Shown here: positions 28,074 through 36,614 of the stretch, one piece after another
How the letters are laid out: the number at the start of each line of letters is the position of its first letter
How positions within the stretch are numbered: position 1 is the stretch's first letter
Position numbers and translations under genes: made by a program
Assembly: GCA_947626595.1 (NCBI GenBank)
Contig: CANQST010000008.1
Location: 1 to 42,986, forward strand
Direction: 5' to 3'
Source: an uncultured Bacilli bacterium
Lineage (GTDB): Bacteria > Bacillota_I > Bacilli_A > RF39 > UBA660
Length of the DNA stretch: 42,986 bases
The notes under the pieces: model-generated
Told to the model about the DNA's origin: nothing
What the model saw: the letters and a program-made list of their open reading frames with translations, nothing else
Databases searched by the model: none

Positions 28074-29415
28074 TTTCTACTCCAGGAAAATCTATAAAGA
28101 TAGGAACAGCACCATATCTTCCATCTAAATAAGCCTTATCTATTTTTCTATCAAATCTAGCATCGTCTTTAAATTGTTCTAATGAATATAATTTTGTTGA
28201 TCCATCATTTTGTTTTTCTGAAAACCACACTTCATCTCTTCTTAAAACATTATAGCTTAATAGTCTAGATTCATGAGTCGTAATTATTAATTGAATGTTT
28301 TTATCTTTTAATAAATTTAAAAACGTATTAACAAATCTAACTGTAAGAGATGGGTGCAAGCTTCTATCTATCTCATCAATAACAAAAACTTTATTATTTG
28401 ATAATAATATATCAATTAGTTCTAAGATTCTAATTGTCCCATCAGATTCTTCATAAGTATCAAAATATACATCAGAGTTGTTATGTAATACTTTTATAAC
28501 TTTAACTTCAAGATTTTCATCTTTATTATTTCCTTTTATCGTATATATGCAATTTTCAATCCTTAGAGCTATATCAAATTTAGAGGAACTACTTCTTATC
28601 TGATTTATATCAAATATAAGATCTCCATATTGTGAAGGAGAAAGTTTTTCTTTAATTTCTGACATACTAGATTTACATTCTAGTAAATCATCAATATCTA
28701 GACCAAGCTTCTTTAGTAATGGCTTAATATCATTTTTAAATTGTGAAAAATAGTTAAAATTTATTGTTCTATCTTGATTAGGTAACACTAATTGCAAATC
28801 GTTTTCAAAGAAGCCATAGACATTTTCAAAATCAGCAAAAGAAGAAGTTTTAATATCATTCATTCTTATTCTTCTTGTCATTTCAGCAAGGAAAAATATT
28901 TTGTTGTTATTTGATATATCACTTTTACATACATTAAATCTACTTGCATCAATTTTATCTTTTATTTTTAAATCAGTATTAATAGTGTTTTTAATAGCAT
29001 CTCTTTCAAATATAACTAATTGATTGTTTTTTGTCATATCAATAAGCCATTCTGAAACTATTTCTTTCTTATTAATATTTACTTCAAAACCATATGAATA
29101 TAATTTATTATTTTTCTCAATTTCATATTCAAAATAGGAAGGTAATTCTTTATTCTTTTCATATACTCTAAAATATTGATTTGAAAATAAACCTTGAATA
29201 TTATTAAGTAATAATTGTTTACCTAAATCAATTGCTAAAACTAGGTTTGATTTTCCTGATGCATTAGCTCCATATATTGAACTGAATTTTAATATTTTAA
29301 TATTATTGATATCCGATATATGATTTTGAAAGTTTCTTGTTTTACCAGCAATCATTGAAAAATGTTGCATATCATTAAATGACCTAAAATTTTTAACTTT
29401 AAATCCAATTAACAT
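28054..29415 (-). CDS. AAA15-family ATPase (RloA-like), partner of RloB
   Basis: MLIGFKVKNFRSF, SSIYGANASGKSNLVLAI (Walker A), KVFVIDEIDRSLHPSLTVRF (Walker B), LIITTHESRLL; 20-nt overlap with rloB. Confidence 0.9.
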   Translation of the reverse strand: MLIGFKVKNFRSFNDMQHFSMIAGKTRNFQNHISDINNIKILKFSSIYGANASGKSNLVLAIDLGKQLLLNNIQGLFSNQYFRVYEKNKELPSYFEYEIEKNNKLYSYGFEVNINKKEIVSEWLIDMTKNNQLVIFERDAIKNTINTDLKIKDKIDASRFNVCKSDISNNNKIFFLAEMTRRIRMNDIKTSSFADFENVYGFFENDLQLVLPNQDRTINFNYFSQFKNDIKPLLKKLGLDIDDLLECKSSMSEIKEKLSPSQYGDLIFDINQIRSSSSKFDIALRIENCIYTIKGNNKDENLEVKVIKVLHNNSDVYFDTYEESDGTIRILELIDILLSNNKVFVIDEIDRSLHPSLTVRFVNTFLNLLKDKNIQLIITTHESRLLSYNVLRRDEVWFSEKQNDGSTKLYSLEQFKDDARFDRKIDKAYLDGRYGAVPIFIDFPGVENESTDK

Positions 29416-29481
29416 AAATTATGTTCTCCTTTATGATTATTTTACTACATTATATTATATTTTTTCTCATTTGTGAATATT

Positions 29482-29509
29482 ATTATACATATTTTTTGCA
29501 AAAAAGCAA
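29482..29509 (-). promoter_or_regulatory. Promoter for the AAA15-RloB operon, overlapped by a TTTTTTGCAAAAAA palindrome
   Basis: Minus-strand TTGCTT - 16 nt - TATAAT; perfect 14-bp palindrome at 29492-29505. Confidence 0.6.
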
Positions 29510-29683
29510 GTTTTTTTACGATTTTTTCACATATACTAATTCAAACAAATTTCTACACGTGAATTTATCAGTTTTGAAACTTTACACAGTGATTTAGCAA
29601 TAGAATATATAAGTCATATTTACATTGAAGAAAATAAAAAATTAAAAAAATGATGAATAATTTTATATTAATATAATATACTT

Positions 29684-29835
29684 GTAGATGGGATACTTGT
29701 GAAGGATTAACGATGTGTTGGCAATGCCAATAAGCATATTTTATATGTGAGCATTCATCTCGCCTGGGGTATCCCATCATTTTTATATGTAATGTTAGAT
29801 TCCCTAAAAATAAATTTTAGGGATTTTTCTTTTGA
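29684..29835 (+). ncRNA. Candidate structured ncRNA, ~150 nt, plus strand
   Basis: -10 TATAAT at 29672-29677; perfect 10-bp closing stem GATGGGATAC (29687-29696)/GTATCCCATC (29769-29778) around inner hairpins; terminator follows. No convincing -35. Confidence 0.6.
29801..29835 (+). terminator. Intrinsic terminator of the candidate ncRNA
   Basis: TCCCTAAAA-ATAAA-TTTTAGGGA then TTTTTCTTTT. Confidence 0.85.
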
Positions 29836-29848
29836 AATAAAATGAAGT

Positions 29849-29955
29849 GCAAAAACTCTACAAAAAGCTTTACTAAACTTATAGTATTATTTTCTAAGTA
29901 TATCAACAGATTTTTAATGAGCTTTGCAAAAAACTTTGCAAAAACTCTACAAAAT
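29849..29955. repeat. Direct repeat copy 2 bracketing the AAA15-RloB cassette
   Basis: tacaaaaagctttactaaacttatagtattattttctaagtatatcaacagatttttaatgagctttgcaaaaaacttt, same orientation as 27043-27150. Confidence 0.8.
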
Positions 29956-30767
29956 TATCTTTTTTTAGTTAATGTTTTTCCTTTGTAGAAAGCTCCAATA
30001 AATTGATGCCCAGCTTTAGATGGATTATTTAAACCATATGGACTAGCAACAAAGTCTGAGTAATAATCTTCTGTTGTGATGGTATCAGTTAAGTCATAAT
30101 AAACCTGATTTTCTTGTAGATTACGGAGTGCTAATTGTTTTTTAATGGCTTTTCTTAAGTCAATTTTATATAGCTCGCCATCTTTAGTAATGGCTTCTTC
30201 CCAAATGTCAAAGTCTTTTACCCATTGTGGAATATTTTTATATGTCCAATTAGGACCGGCACACGCACTAACATAGGCAAAGAGATTTTTATCTTCGCTA
30301 TTAGCAAATCTAGTTAGACTATCTGCAATCATCATAGGCATATGAGCATCAATTAACTCTGCTGAGCAGTGAGCGATTGCTGTTATATGCTTTTTGATAT
30401 CACTTATTATAACAACAGGATAATCGGAAACAGGATGACCCCCTACTATTTCAGGAGCTTTATCAGTAATAATTAAAATATCTTCGTCTATATCACTCCA
30501 ACCATTAGGATTTTTTTTAACATAATCCTCACTTAACTCAAAATAACTTCCTATTTCTCCACCATTACCTTTTAAATAGTTTTTACTATCATTTTGACTA
30601 GCCATGTACATTTTATGTCCATCAAAGCCATAGTCGTTACCAAAAGATAAACGGTGCTTTAGAAATTCTTCTTGTATTTCTTCTTCAGTCAAGTCTTTAG
30701 GATAAAAATTTTTATTAGTATTCATATTACCATAAATATTCTTACTATTTATATATCTTATTTCCAT
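29955..30767 (-). CDS. Divergent PgeF/YlmD-like (laccase-domain, DUF152) protein
   Basis: GGHPVSDYPVVIISD...ITAIAHCSAELI...CAGPNWTYKN...YKIDLRKAIKKQLALRNLQENQVYYDLTDTITTEDYYSDFVAS follows the family layout. Confidence 0.5.
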   Translation of the reverse strand: MEIRYINSKNIYGNMNTNKNFYPKDLTEEEIQEEFLKHRLSFGNDYGFDGHKMYMASQNDSKNYLKGNGGEIGSYFELSEDYVKKNPNGWSDIDEDILIITDKAPEIVGGHPVSDYPVVIISDIKKHITAIAHCSAELIDAHMPMMIADSLTRFANSEDKNLFAYVSACAGPNWTYKNIPQWVKDFDIWEEAITKDGELYKIDLRKAIKKQLALRNLQENQVYYDLTDTITTEDYYSDFVASPYGLNNPSKAGHQFIGAFYKGKTLTKKR

Positions 30768-30782
30768 ATAATCTCCTAATTT

Positions 30783-30818
30783 CCGAAAAAAAGGCCTTAA
30801 TTAGCCTTTTTTTCTTTA
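30783..30818 (-). terminator. Terminator overlapping the stop of the 178-aa membrane gene
   Basis: AAAAAAAGGC-TAATTAAG-GCCTTTTTTT on the minus strand. Confidence 0.7.
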
Positions 30819-31333
30819 TTTTTGTGTAAACTACTAAATTGAACATATAAACCCAGTATTGCTAGAACGATAAATGGTATAACGATAAAAATTAGTTTAT
30901 TAAAATTAAAGTAATTAGCAACACTCATAGTAATAGAATATGCTCCTCCAAGGGAAGTCGCTACTGCAATCATTGGTTCATATAAGTAAATAGCTATAAC
31001 GCCAAAAGTAATTCCTACTACAATGGCGATTAATAGCGTATACCATGCTTCAGGTAAAGTAAGTGATATCATGACAAATCCTATTACAAATAAGCTAATG
31101 AACCAAGCTGTTTTTTGTAATTTAGTGCTAATTAAAGCAAATACTAAACCTAAAGCTACTTGAAGAATAATTTTTAAAGTACTATCCATTGATGCATGTT
31201 CAATGAAGAATGCTAAACCAAAGTAGCCTATCATGAACCATGATATTGCTAAGACAAGTTTTTTCATTTTAAGTCCAAAAAAGCAAGTAACACTTCCTGG
31301 CAAAATACCAAGTAAAAAATTAAATAATTCCAT
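30797..31333 (-). CDS. Small polytopic membrane protein, unknown function
   Basis: Multiple predicted TM helices through 178 aa. Confidence 0.6.
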   Translation of the reverse strand: MELFNFLLGILPGSVTCFFGLKMKKLVLAISWFMIGYFGLAFFIEHASMDSTLKIILQVALGLVFALISTKLQKTAWFISLFVIGFVMISLTLPEAWYTLLIAIVVGITFGVIAIYLYEPMIAVATSLGGAYSITMSVANYFNFNKLIFIVIPFIVLAILGLYVQFSSLHKNKEKKAN

Positions 31334-31394
31334 ACAATCAAAATCCTTTCTGATTGTATTGTATCAACTTTTCTCAGAAAAAGAAATAATCTTT

Positions 31395-32765
31395 TTAAAA
31401 TTTTATATGTTTTTCAATATATGTTTCTACCTCATCAATATTTAAAATAATTTGTTCCATAGTATCACGGTCTCTTACCGTTACTGTATTATTGTTTAAG
31501 GTCTCATCATCAATAGTTATACAAAAAGGTGTTCCAATAGCGTCTTGTCTACGATATCTTTTACCAATAGATGCTGTTTCGTCATATACTACAGGGAATA
31601 TTCCTTTTAATTTATCATAAATCTCTTCAGCTTTTTCTCCATGGTATTTTTTATTTAATGGTAAAATAGCGGCTTTATATGGAGCAAGGTAAGGATGTAG
31701 TTTCATGACTTCTCTTATTTCACCATTTTCTAGTTTTTCTTGAGTATAAGCATTATCAAGTACTGCTAGAACTAGACGATCACAACCTACTGTTGATTCT
31801 ATTATGTATGGAATATATTTTTCATTAGTATCAGGATCAAGATATTCTTGTTTTACTGAAGAGTATTCTTGATGTCTTGATAAATCATAGTTAGTTCTAT
31901 TGTGAGTACCATTTATTTCTCCCCAACCAAAGGAAAATTTATATTCAATATCACAGGCTTCTTTTGCGTAAAAAGCTAATTTTTCATGGTCATGAAAACG
32001 AAGTTTTTCTTCACTTATGCCTAAATCCATGAAATATTTTTTAGCGTAGTCTTTAAAATAAGCATAAAGTTCACTATCAGTTCCTTCTTTACAGAAAGTT
32101 TGATATTCCATTTGTTCAAATTCGATAGTTCTAAAGGTAAAGTTACCAGGAGTTATTTCATTACGAAAGGCTTTTCCTACTTGACCGATACTGAAAGGTA
32201 TTTTGGCACGCATAGTTCTTTGGACATTTAAAAAGTTAACATATTCTCCTTGAGCATTTTCCGGACGTAGATAAACTTTGTTTTTACCATCTTCTACGAC
32301 ACCACGGTGAGTTTCAAACATTAAGTTAAATTGACGTAAGCCAGTAAAATCACTTTTGCCACATTTAGGGCATGGTACTTTATGCTCCTTAATGTACTCA
32401 CACATTTCTTCATTCGTCATACCATCAGCTTTAGCAGTAGGATCAAATTCATCAATTAAGTTATCAACACGATGCCTTGTTTTACAGTTTTTACAGTCAA
32501 TTAAAGGGTCTGAAAAACTATCAACATGACCACTAGCTTCCCATACACGAGGATGCATAAGAATAGCGGCATCTATTTCATAAGCATTTTTTCTTTCTTG
32601 AATAAATCTTTTGCGCCAAGTATCTTTAATAGCATTTTTTATTCTCGAACCTAGAGGACCATAATCCCATGTATTGGCAAGACCCCCATAAATTTCACTT
32701 CCTTGAAAAATAAATCCATATTGTTTACAATAATTTACTAATTTTTCCATAGTTAATTCTTCCAT
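31395..32765 (-). CDS. glyS: Glycyl-tRNA synthetase (single-subunit alpha2 type)
   Basis: KQYGFIFQGSEIYGGLANTWDYGPLG, class II motifs, RFRNEITPGNF-like VGKAFRNEITPGNFTFRTIEFEQME. Confidence 0.97.
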   Translation of the reverse strand: MEELTMEKLVNYCKQYGFIFQGSEIYGGLANTWDYGPLGSRIKNAIKDTWRKRFIQERKNAYEIDAAILMHPRVWEASGHVDSFSDPLIDCKNCKTRHRVDNLIDEFDPTAKADGMTNEEMCEYIKEHKVPCPKCGKSDFTGLRQFNLMFETHRGVVEDGKNKVYLRPENAQGEYVNFLNVQRTMRAKIPFSIGQVGKAFRNEITPGNFTFRTIEFEQMEYQTFCKEGTDSELYAYFKDYAKKYFMDLGISEEKLRFHDHEKLAFYAKEACDIEYKFSFGWGEINGTHNRTNYDLSRHQEYSSVKQEYLDPDTNEKYIPYIIESTVGCDRLVLAVLDNAYTQEKLENGEIREVMKLHPYLAPYKAAILPLNKKYHGEKAEEIYDKLKGIFPVVYDETASIGKRYRRQDAIGTPFCITIDDETLNNNTVTVRDRDTMEQIILNIDEVETYIEKHIKF

Positions 32766-33302
32766 CTATATTTCCTCCTTTAACATATTAATTATTTTTT
32801 CTTGATCACTTTCAATGGTAATATAAGAAGATGGTGGATTATCGATAAATCCTTTTTTATATAAATTATAAAGTTCTTCTATAATAGTAGTAAAGAAGAA
32901 GTTACAATTATATACAATTACTTTTTTCTTATCATGTATTCTATTTTCTTCTAAAGCAGAAAATAGTTCAGCTAAAGTACCAATACCGCCTGGTAAAAAC
33001 AGTAAGATATCACTTTCTTCATATATTTTTTTAAAACGCTCTGAGGTACTTTCAACAGCTATTTCTTTAGTATATTTTTGATCTTTACATGTAATCTTAT
33101 CAAAGTTAGTTGTTATACCTATTACTTCTTTATTATTTTTAGAAAAGGCATCAAATGATGTTTTCATTAAGCCTTTGTTATAAGCTCCAAATACTAAATT
33201 AATATTAGGAATATTGGCTATTTTTTCAATAAGAGTACTACACTCTTTCAATAAATTATCTTCAATATTTTCTTTTGAAGTTGATGCGATAAATAAGTTC
33301 AT
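32766..33302 (-). CDS. LOG/TIGR00730-like protein
   Basis: FLPGGIGTLAELFSAL motif. Start set at MNLFIAST (33302), RBS AGGAGG; ORF-track N-terminus reads through T-box sequence. Confidence 0.85.
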   Translation of the reverse strand: MNLFIASTSKENIEDNLLKECSTLIEKIANIPNINLVFGAYNKGLMKTSFDAFSKNNKEVIGITTNFDKITCKDQKYTKEIAVESTSERFKKIYEESDILLFLPGGIGTLAELFSALEENRIHDKKKVIVYNCNFFFTTIIEELYNLYKKGFIDNPPSSYITIESDQEKIINMLKEEI

Positions 33303-33304
33303 AA

Positions 33305-33446
33305 TATTATTACCTCCTAAAGAAGAAAAAACTTCTAGAAAATATAAGGACGAAAAGTTTTTCCGCGGTTCCACCTTACTTATTCTAGAAGAATCAGCTC
33401 TTTTTATACTGCTATTCAGTTTTCCACACTGATCATCGCACTTATT
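33305..33446 (-). promoter_or_regulatory. Compact T-box riboswitch upstream of LOG gene-glyS
   Basis: Minus-strand AAGGTGGAACCGCG antiterminator bulge (33363-33377) followed by a Lys/Phe-like terminator segment CCGCGGAAAAACTTTTCGTCC. Confidence 0.88.
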
Positions 33447-33452
33447 AAGTTA

Positions 33453-33481
33453 ATAATACAATAGAAGTTTCATTGTGTCAA
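33453..33481 (-). promoter_or_regulatory. Promoter for the T-box leader
   Basis: Minus-strand TTGACA - 17 nt - TATTAT. Confidence 0.8.
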
Positions 33482-33552
33482 GCTGAAAACTTGAGAAATT
33501 TTTATGGTGTCTTTACTAATAACTTTTTAATAATTACTCTAATTTTGCTCAT

Positions 33553-33586
33553 ATTCAAGTACTGGCTATATAACCAGTACTTGAAT
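33553..33586. repeat. Perfect 13-bp inverted repeat without T-tract
   Basis: ATTCAAGTACTGG-CTATATAA-CCAGTACTTGAAT. Confidence 0.9.
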
Positions 33587-33623
33587 AACTAAAAACCACC
33601 TAATTAAAGATGGCTTTATATTC

Positions 33624-34364
33624 TTATGAAGATATTTTCTGTATTTGCTTTATAAAACTTTTACTCTTTAGATACAATCCTGTATATCTATCATAGTAAT
33701 CGTCTAAAAAATTATTAATTTCTCTACTTATATCTTCTTTTATATCTAGCTTCGTTATATTTTTTATTTCCACATAGTAATACATTCTTATCATTTTAAT
33801 AACATCATTACTTGTTATAGCATCACTACTTCTACAATTAATGCAAACATAACCTCCACTGCTAGGAGATAGTGAAACAATATTCTTAGTACTACCACAT
33901 ATGTTGCAGCAATCTATATTTACTCTTACACCTAAGTAATCTAAAAACTTAAGTTCTAAAATATTAGTTAAAACTAAAGGATTAAAACCTTCCTCTATTT
34001 TTAAAAGAGTATCTCTTAAAAGAAAATATATATCGGTACTATCATTTTGCTTAGTAACTTGATTAGTTAAATCTAATAAATAAGAAGCATAACTTATTTT
34101 TTCTAAATCAGTAGATATTTTACTAAATGAATTAATTATATCAATACCAATTAATGTAGATAAACCTTGTTCTTTATAATAAAGATGGATATTACCATAA
34201 ATTAGTTTTCTACTTACACCCCTTAGTTTACTTTTTAAATTACGACATCCCTTAGAAATAACTCCAATTAAGCCATGTTCTTTAGTTAAAATATTTAAAA
34301 TTTTACTAGCTTCGCTATAATTAATTTCACTTAAAATAATACCTTCTATACTTTCTATTTTCAT
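33624..34364 (-). CDS. recO: DNA repair protein RecO
   Basis: EGIILSEINYSEASKILNILTKEHGLIGVISKGCRNLKSKLRG; CxxC...CxxC zinc motif; era neighbourhood. Confidence 0.92.
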   Translation of the reverse strand: MKIESIEGIILSEINYSEASKILNILTKEHGLIGVISKGCRNLKSKLRGVSRKLIYGNIHLYYKEQGLSTLIGIDIINSFSKISTDLEKISYASYLLDLTNQVTKQNDSTDIYFLLRDTLLKIEEGFNPLVLTNILELKFLDYLGVRVNIDCCNICGSTKNIVSLSPSSGGYVCINCRSSDAITSNDVIKMIRMYYYVEIKNITKLDIKEDISREINNFLDDYYDRYTGLYLKSKSFIKQIQKISS

Positions 34365-34454
34365 TTAATCACACTTTCTGATTTGCTTTAATAAATTGTA
34401 ATATTTTATATCACCTGTTTTTATAAACAATTGCCATAAAATTTCCGTACTCAT
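34365..34454 (-). CDS. yqzL: YqzL-like micropeptide (29 aa), absent from ORF track
   Basis: Hand translation MSTEILWQLFIKTGDIKYYNLLKQIRKCD; YqzL-like W-QLF--TG-I-YxLxK pattern between era and recO; GAGGTGA RBS. Confidence 0.75.
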   Translation of the reverse strand: MSTEILWQLFIKTGDIKYYNLLKQIRKCD

Positions 34455-34495
34455 ATAATCACCTCTATTAATATAGTGGTGATTATTATAAGATT

Positions 34496-35383
34496 TTATT
34501 CATTTTCTTTTAAACCTAATTCTAAAAAGTATTTTTCCTCATCACGCCAATTCTTTAAAGTCTTAACATACGTTTCTAAGAAAACTTTCTTACCTAAGAA
34601 TTTTTCCATATCAACTCTAGCTTTAGAGCCAATTTCCTTTAAAAGAGAACCATTTTTACCAATAATAATTTTTTTAATATTATCTCTTTCCACAACAATT
34701 AATACTTGAATATGAATATAATCTTTATCTTCTTCATAATTTTCCACATAACAAGATACTGTATGAGGAATTTCTTCTTTAGTTAATTCTAATATTTTTT
34801 CTCTAACAAACTCGGCCATAATAAATCTAGTTGAAACATTAGTTAATTCTTCTTCACTATATATTTTATCCATTTCTTCTAAATTTTCTTTTATACAAGA
34901 AATTAAAACATCAAGATTATCTTTTTTTAATGAAGAAATAGGAATTATTTCTTGGAAAGTAGCTAGGTCTTTTAGAGTATTTATATCATTTAATAATTTT
35001 TCTTTATCCTTAACTAAATCAATTTTATTTAAAAGAAGAAATATTGGAATATTTTTATCTTTAATTTTATCAAGAATAAATTTATCTCCTTTACCAAAGC
35101 CTTTAGATATATCTACCATAAATAAAATGACGTCAACACCTTCTGTCTTTTCATAAGCTTTTTTATTTAAAAGATTACCTAGTTTATGAGATGGTTTATG
35201 AATACCAGGAGTATCGACAAAAATAATTTGCGAATTATTATCGTTATAAATTCCCTCAATAATATTTCTTGTTGTACCACTAACATTAGAAGTAATTGCT
35301 AATTTCATTCCAAGAAGAGAATTAAGTAAGGTGCTTTTTCCAACATTAGGTCGACCTACTATACTTACAAAACCACATTTCAT
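34496..35383 (-). CDS. era: GTPase Era
   Basis: GRPNVGKSTLLNSLLG, DTPGIHKP, NKID, C-terminal KH domain. Confidence 0.97.
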   Translation of the reverse strand: MKCGFVSIVGRPNVGKSTLLNSLLGMKLAITSNVSGTTRNIIEGIYNDNNSQIIFVDTPGIHKPSHKLGNLLNKKAYEKTEGVDVILFMVDISKGFGKGDKFILDKIKDKNIPIFLLLNKIDLVKDKEKLLNDINTLKDLATFQEIIPISSLKKDNLDVLISCIKENLEEMDKIYSEEELTNVSTRFIMAEFVREKILELTKEEIPHTVSCYVENYEEDKDYIHIQVLIVVERDNIKKIIIGKNGSLLKEIGSKARVDMEKFLGKKVFLETYVKTLKNWRDEEKYFLELGLKENE

Positions 35384-35760
35384 TGTAAATCAGCACTCCC
35401 AAAAGGATAAGGACATAAATCTTTCTTAATAAATTCCTCTTTATTTCCCTCTACGTCATAGCAATATATTTTAACATTATCAGTAAAAAATTCTTCAAAA
35501 ACTTGACGACATATAAAACAAGGCATCGCAATATTTTTAGCCATAATATGAATTTCTTTAAAATCACCTTTTCGATAATTTTCACTAACAGCCTTGAATA
35601 TTGCTACTCTCTCAGCACAAACAGTAGCCCCAAAACTAGCATTTTCAATATTTACTCCTGTAAACTTTTTACCATCATTACAAACAAGTATGGCACTAAC
35701 AGGATAATTTGAATAAGGTATATAACAATTTTTTTGTAATTCTAATAATTCTTCTTTCAT
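35380..35760 (-). CDS. cdd: Cytidine deaminase
   Basis: NIENASFGATVCAERVAIFKAV...PCFICRQVFEEF. Confidence 0.93.
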   Translation of the reverse strand: MKEELLELQKNCYIPYSNYPVSAILVCNDGKKFTGVNIENASFGATVCAERVAIFKAVSENYRKGDFKEIHIMAKNIAMPCFICRQVFEEFFTDNVKIYCYDVEGNKEEFIKKDLCPYPFGSADLQ

Positions 35761-35762
35761 AT

Positions 35763-36173
35763 CTATACTCCTAACATTTTTATAATATGGGGAATAAAAA
35801 TAATTAAACCAATAATAGCAGAAATAATAGCCATCATTAAAACTCCCGCACTAGCTGTATCTTTTGCCGCTTTTGCTAAAGGATGAATTTCTGGAGAAGC
35901 TAAATCAACAACATACTCAATAGCGGTATTAAAAAACTCAGCCATTAAGACTAAACCAATTAATATTAAACAACTAATCCACTCTAAATAGCTTATCTTA
36001 AAAATAAAGCCTGCTATAATAACTAATATCGCAATAGCCGTATGTATTTTTAAATTTTGTTCTCCAATATAAGCTTGAACAATACCAATACCAGCATACT
36101 TAAAACTATTACGCAATCTTTTTTTATCTACTTTTAAACCTTTAATTGATATCTTCTTATCTTGTAATTCCAT
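35763..36173 (-). CDS. dgkA: Diacylglycerol/undecaprenol kinase family
   Basis: LMAEFFNTAIEYVVDLASPEIHPLAKAAKDTASAGVL. Confidence 0.93.
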   Translation of the reverse strand: MELQDKKISIKGLKVDKKRLRNSFKYAGIGIVQAYIGEQNLKIHTAIAILVIIAGFIFKISYLEWISCLILIGLVLMAEFFNTAIEYVVDLASPEIHPLAKAAKDTASAGVLMMAIISAIIGLIIFIPHIIKMLGV

Positions 36174-36603
36174 ATTCTTCTAGGACCTCCTCTTGCTTTT
36201 TAAACATAACTTCTTCATCTTCTTTATTCATATGATCATATCCTAATAAATGATAAAATCCATGAACGGCTAAAAAAGATAACTCTCGCAATAGTGAATG
36301 CCCATATTTTATACTTTGCTCTTTAGCCTTGTCAAGGGAAATGTAAATATCTCCAAGAATACGGAAATTGCCTGGTAAAATAATACTATCTTCGTCTTCT
36401 AAAGCAAAAGTTATAACATCCGTTTCTACATCTTTATTTCGATAAGTACTATTTAAATACTTAATATACTCATTATCAACAATAATTAAATTAAAAGAGA
36501 CATCTTTCAACTTTTCTTTCTTACAAGCTCTTTCTAATACTTTTTTAACTGTTTTTAATTCTTCAACTTCTTCTAAAGTTTGATTTACTACTTCTATTTT
36601 CAT
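36157..36603 (-). CDS. ybeY: Endoribonuclease YbeY
   Basis: YRNKDVETDVITFAL, GDIYISLDKA, HGFYHLLGYDH. Start set at MKIEVVN (36603). Confidence 0.95.
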   Translation of the reverse strand: MKIEVVNQTLEEVEELKTVKKVLERACKKEKLKDVSFNLIIVDNEYIKYLNSTYRNKDVETDVITFALEDEDSIILPGNFRILGDIYISLDKAKEQSIKYGHSLLRELSFLAVHGFYHLLGYDHMNKEDEEVMFKKQEEVLEEYGITR

Positions 36604-36614
36604 ACTCTCTCCTA

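Noticed and set aside
29568-29780. 70-aa minus-strand ORF
   Set aside because: Lies over the candidate plus-strand ncRNA; no RBS or family resemblance; the inverted repeat explains the sequence better.
33303-33374. N-terminal extension of the LOG-family ORF
   Set aside because: MEPRKNFSS is translation of the T-box GGTGGAACCGCGGAAAAAC; start placed at 33302.
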